From Phycisphaeraceae bacterium (GTDB lineage Bacteria; Planctomycetota; Phycisphaerae; Phycisphaerales; UBA1924), in contig JAHBWV010000001.1 in NCBI GenBank assembly GCA_019636845.1, positions 2,480,001 through 2,544,000 on the forward strand: DNA of 64,000 bases, read 5' to 3'. The notes beneath the pieces are model-generated. The model was not told the origin of the DNA, searched no databases, and was given only the letters and a program-made list of their open reading frames with translations. How positions within the stretch are numbered: position 1 is the first letter of the stretch; the number at the start of each line of letters is the position of its first letter. Below are positions 63,753 to 64,000 of the stretch, one piece after another. The position numbers and the translations under genes were made by a program.

Positions 63753-64000
63753 TCACGCAGCACGACGGATCTCCCTCGCATCTGCGTGGAGTCCGCCAGG
63801 CACCGCACCCGCTGGCACGGATGCCTCGATCGACTGCTCGCTCAGAACAGGTCTCTCGCTCCCATAAACGCCGGCCGCATCGGTTGCGATGGCAGAGAGA
63901 GCCCAGCCCAGGACTCCGCCAGCAACACGGCAGACCACAAGCACAATGATCGCACGCCCCAGAACCGTGACCGCATCGTTCTGCGCAAGCAAACCCGCCG
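63753..64000 (-). CDS. C-terminal part of a membrane protein cut by the window edge
   Basis: An open frame running in from beyond 64000 and ending at 63753. The visible part is about 82 residues. It has one hydrophobic helix (GRAIIVLVVCRVAGGVLGWAL) followed by a short polar tail (about 40 residues). The family is unknown. It lies 166 bases before the sigma factor gene on the same strand. Such short edge frames can be chance, so support is moderate. Confidence 0.48.
   Translation of the reverse strand, partial: AGLLAQNDAVTVLGRAIIVLVVCRVAGGVLGWALSAIATDAAGVYGSERPVLSEQSIEASVPAGAVPGGLHADAREIRRAA

Overview
The window is a high-GC, gene-dense bacterial chromosome segment with about 50 supported protein genes and one tRNA. 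It most likely comes from a planctomycete of the Phycisphaerae/Phycisphaerales type. Three things point that way: secreted proteins ending in paired EF-hand-like dockerin repeats of the 'GC-type' kind (DFNGD...DVLDFLDFLDAFG), a PEP-CTERM-like C-terminal anchor, and a YdjY-domain protein. A Gram-negative envelope is implied by lpxB, kdsD, kdsC and an OstA/LptC-like protein. The taxonomic call is inference; no rRNA or marker alignment could be run. No CRISPR array, insertion sequence, prophage or rRNA operon was seen.

Layout. 1-10.3 kb: the start of carA, divergent priA, then a D-amino-acid-transaminase-like gene, murD and a YdjY-domain gene; facing them are panB and an HtrA-type protease; then an ABC-F ATPase. 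10.3-17.8 kb: two unknown membrane proteins, a possible PD-(D/E)XK nuclease, a leftward set of histidine kinase, receiver-XRE regulator and lpxB, then rsmB and a PTS IIA protein. 17.9-27 kb: a secreted PQQ-type sugar dehydrogenase and an M36-type metalloprotease, both with dockerin tails, flank an ExbB/MotA channel protein, a polyprenyl synthase, dxs and NAD kinase. 27-32.5 kb: tRNA-Arg(TCT), a secreted EEP-family phosphoesterase, and an oxidase-biogenesis operon (ctaB, ABC ATPase, ABC permease, SCO). 32.5-40.9 kb: leftward metallo-beta-lactamase, DUF4442, tilS and a degenerate receiver; an arginase-family enzyme; a PEP-CTERM protein; a polytopic membrane protein; and queG with a TIM-barrel isomerase. 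41-50 kb: a small lipoprotein, kynA and kynU; a NtrB-like kinase; a cold-shock protein; pnp and rpsO; an aspartate aminotransferase; scpA. 50-56.5 kb: kdsD, kdsC and a 1,040-residue OstA/LptC-like protein (KDO and LPS transport), then a lone nuoC behind an unknown gene. 56.5-64 kb: small unknowns, a TolB-like lipoprotein, a second lipoprotein, a Xer recombinase, an unknown secreted protein with folK, a FliA/WhiG sigma factor, and the end of a membrane protein cut by the window edge.

The strongest unexplained pattern concerns transcription. At 14 starts, nearly all of them first genes of transcription units, a TANNNT -10-like hexamer ends only 5-9 bases before the start codon. Transcripts from these promoters would begin at or within a few bases of the start codon and would be leaderless or nearly so. 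Many other genes, especially those inside operons, instead show a purine-rich Shine-Dalgarno sequence. This pattern was also used to choose several starts (priA GTG 241, panB GTG 8150, rsmB GTG 15747). Next in interest are the kinase/receiver-XRE/lpxB set, the dockerin-bearing secreted enzymes without visible cohesins, the putative nuclease paired with a two-helix membrane protein, the degenerate receiver overlapping tilS, and the giant OstA-like protein beside the KDO genes.
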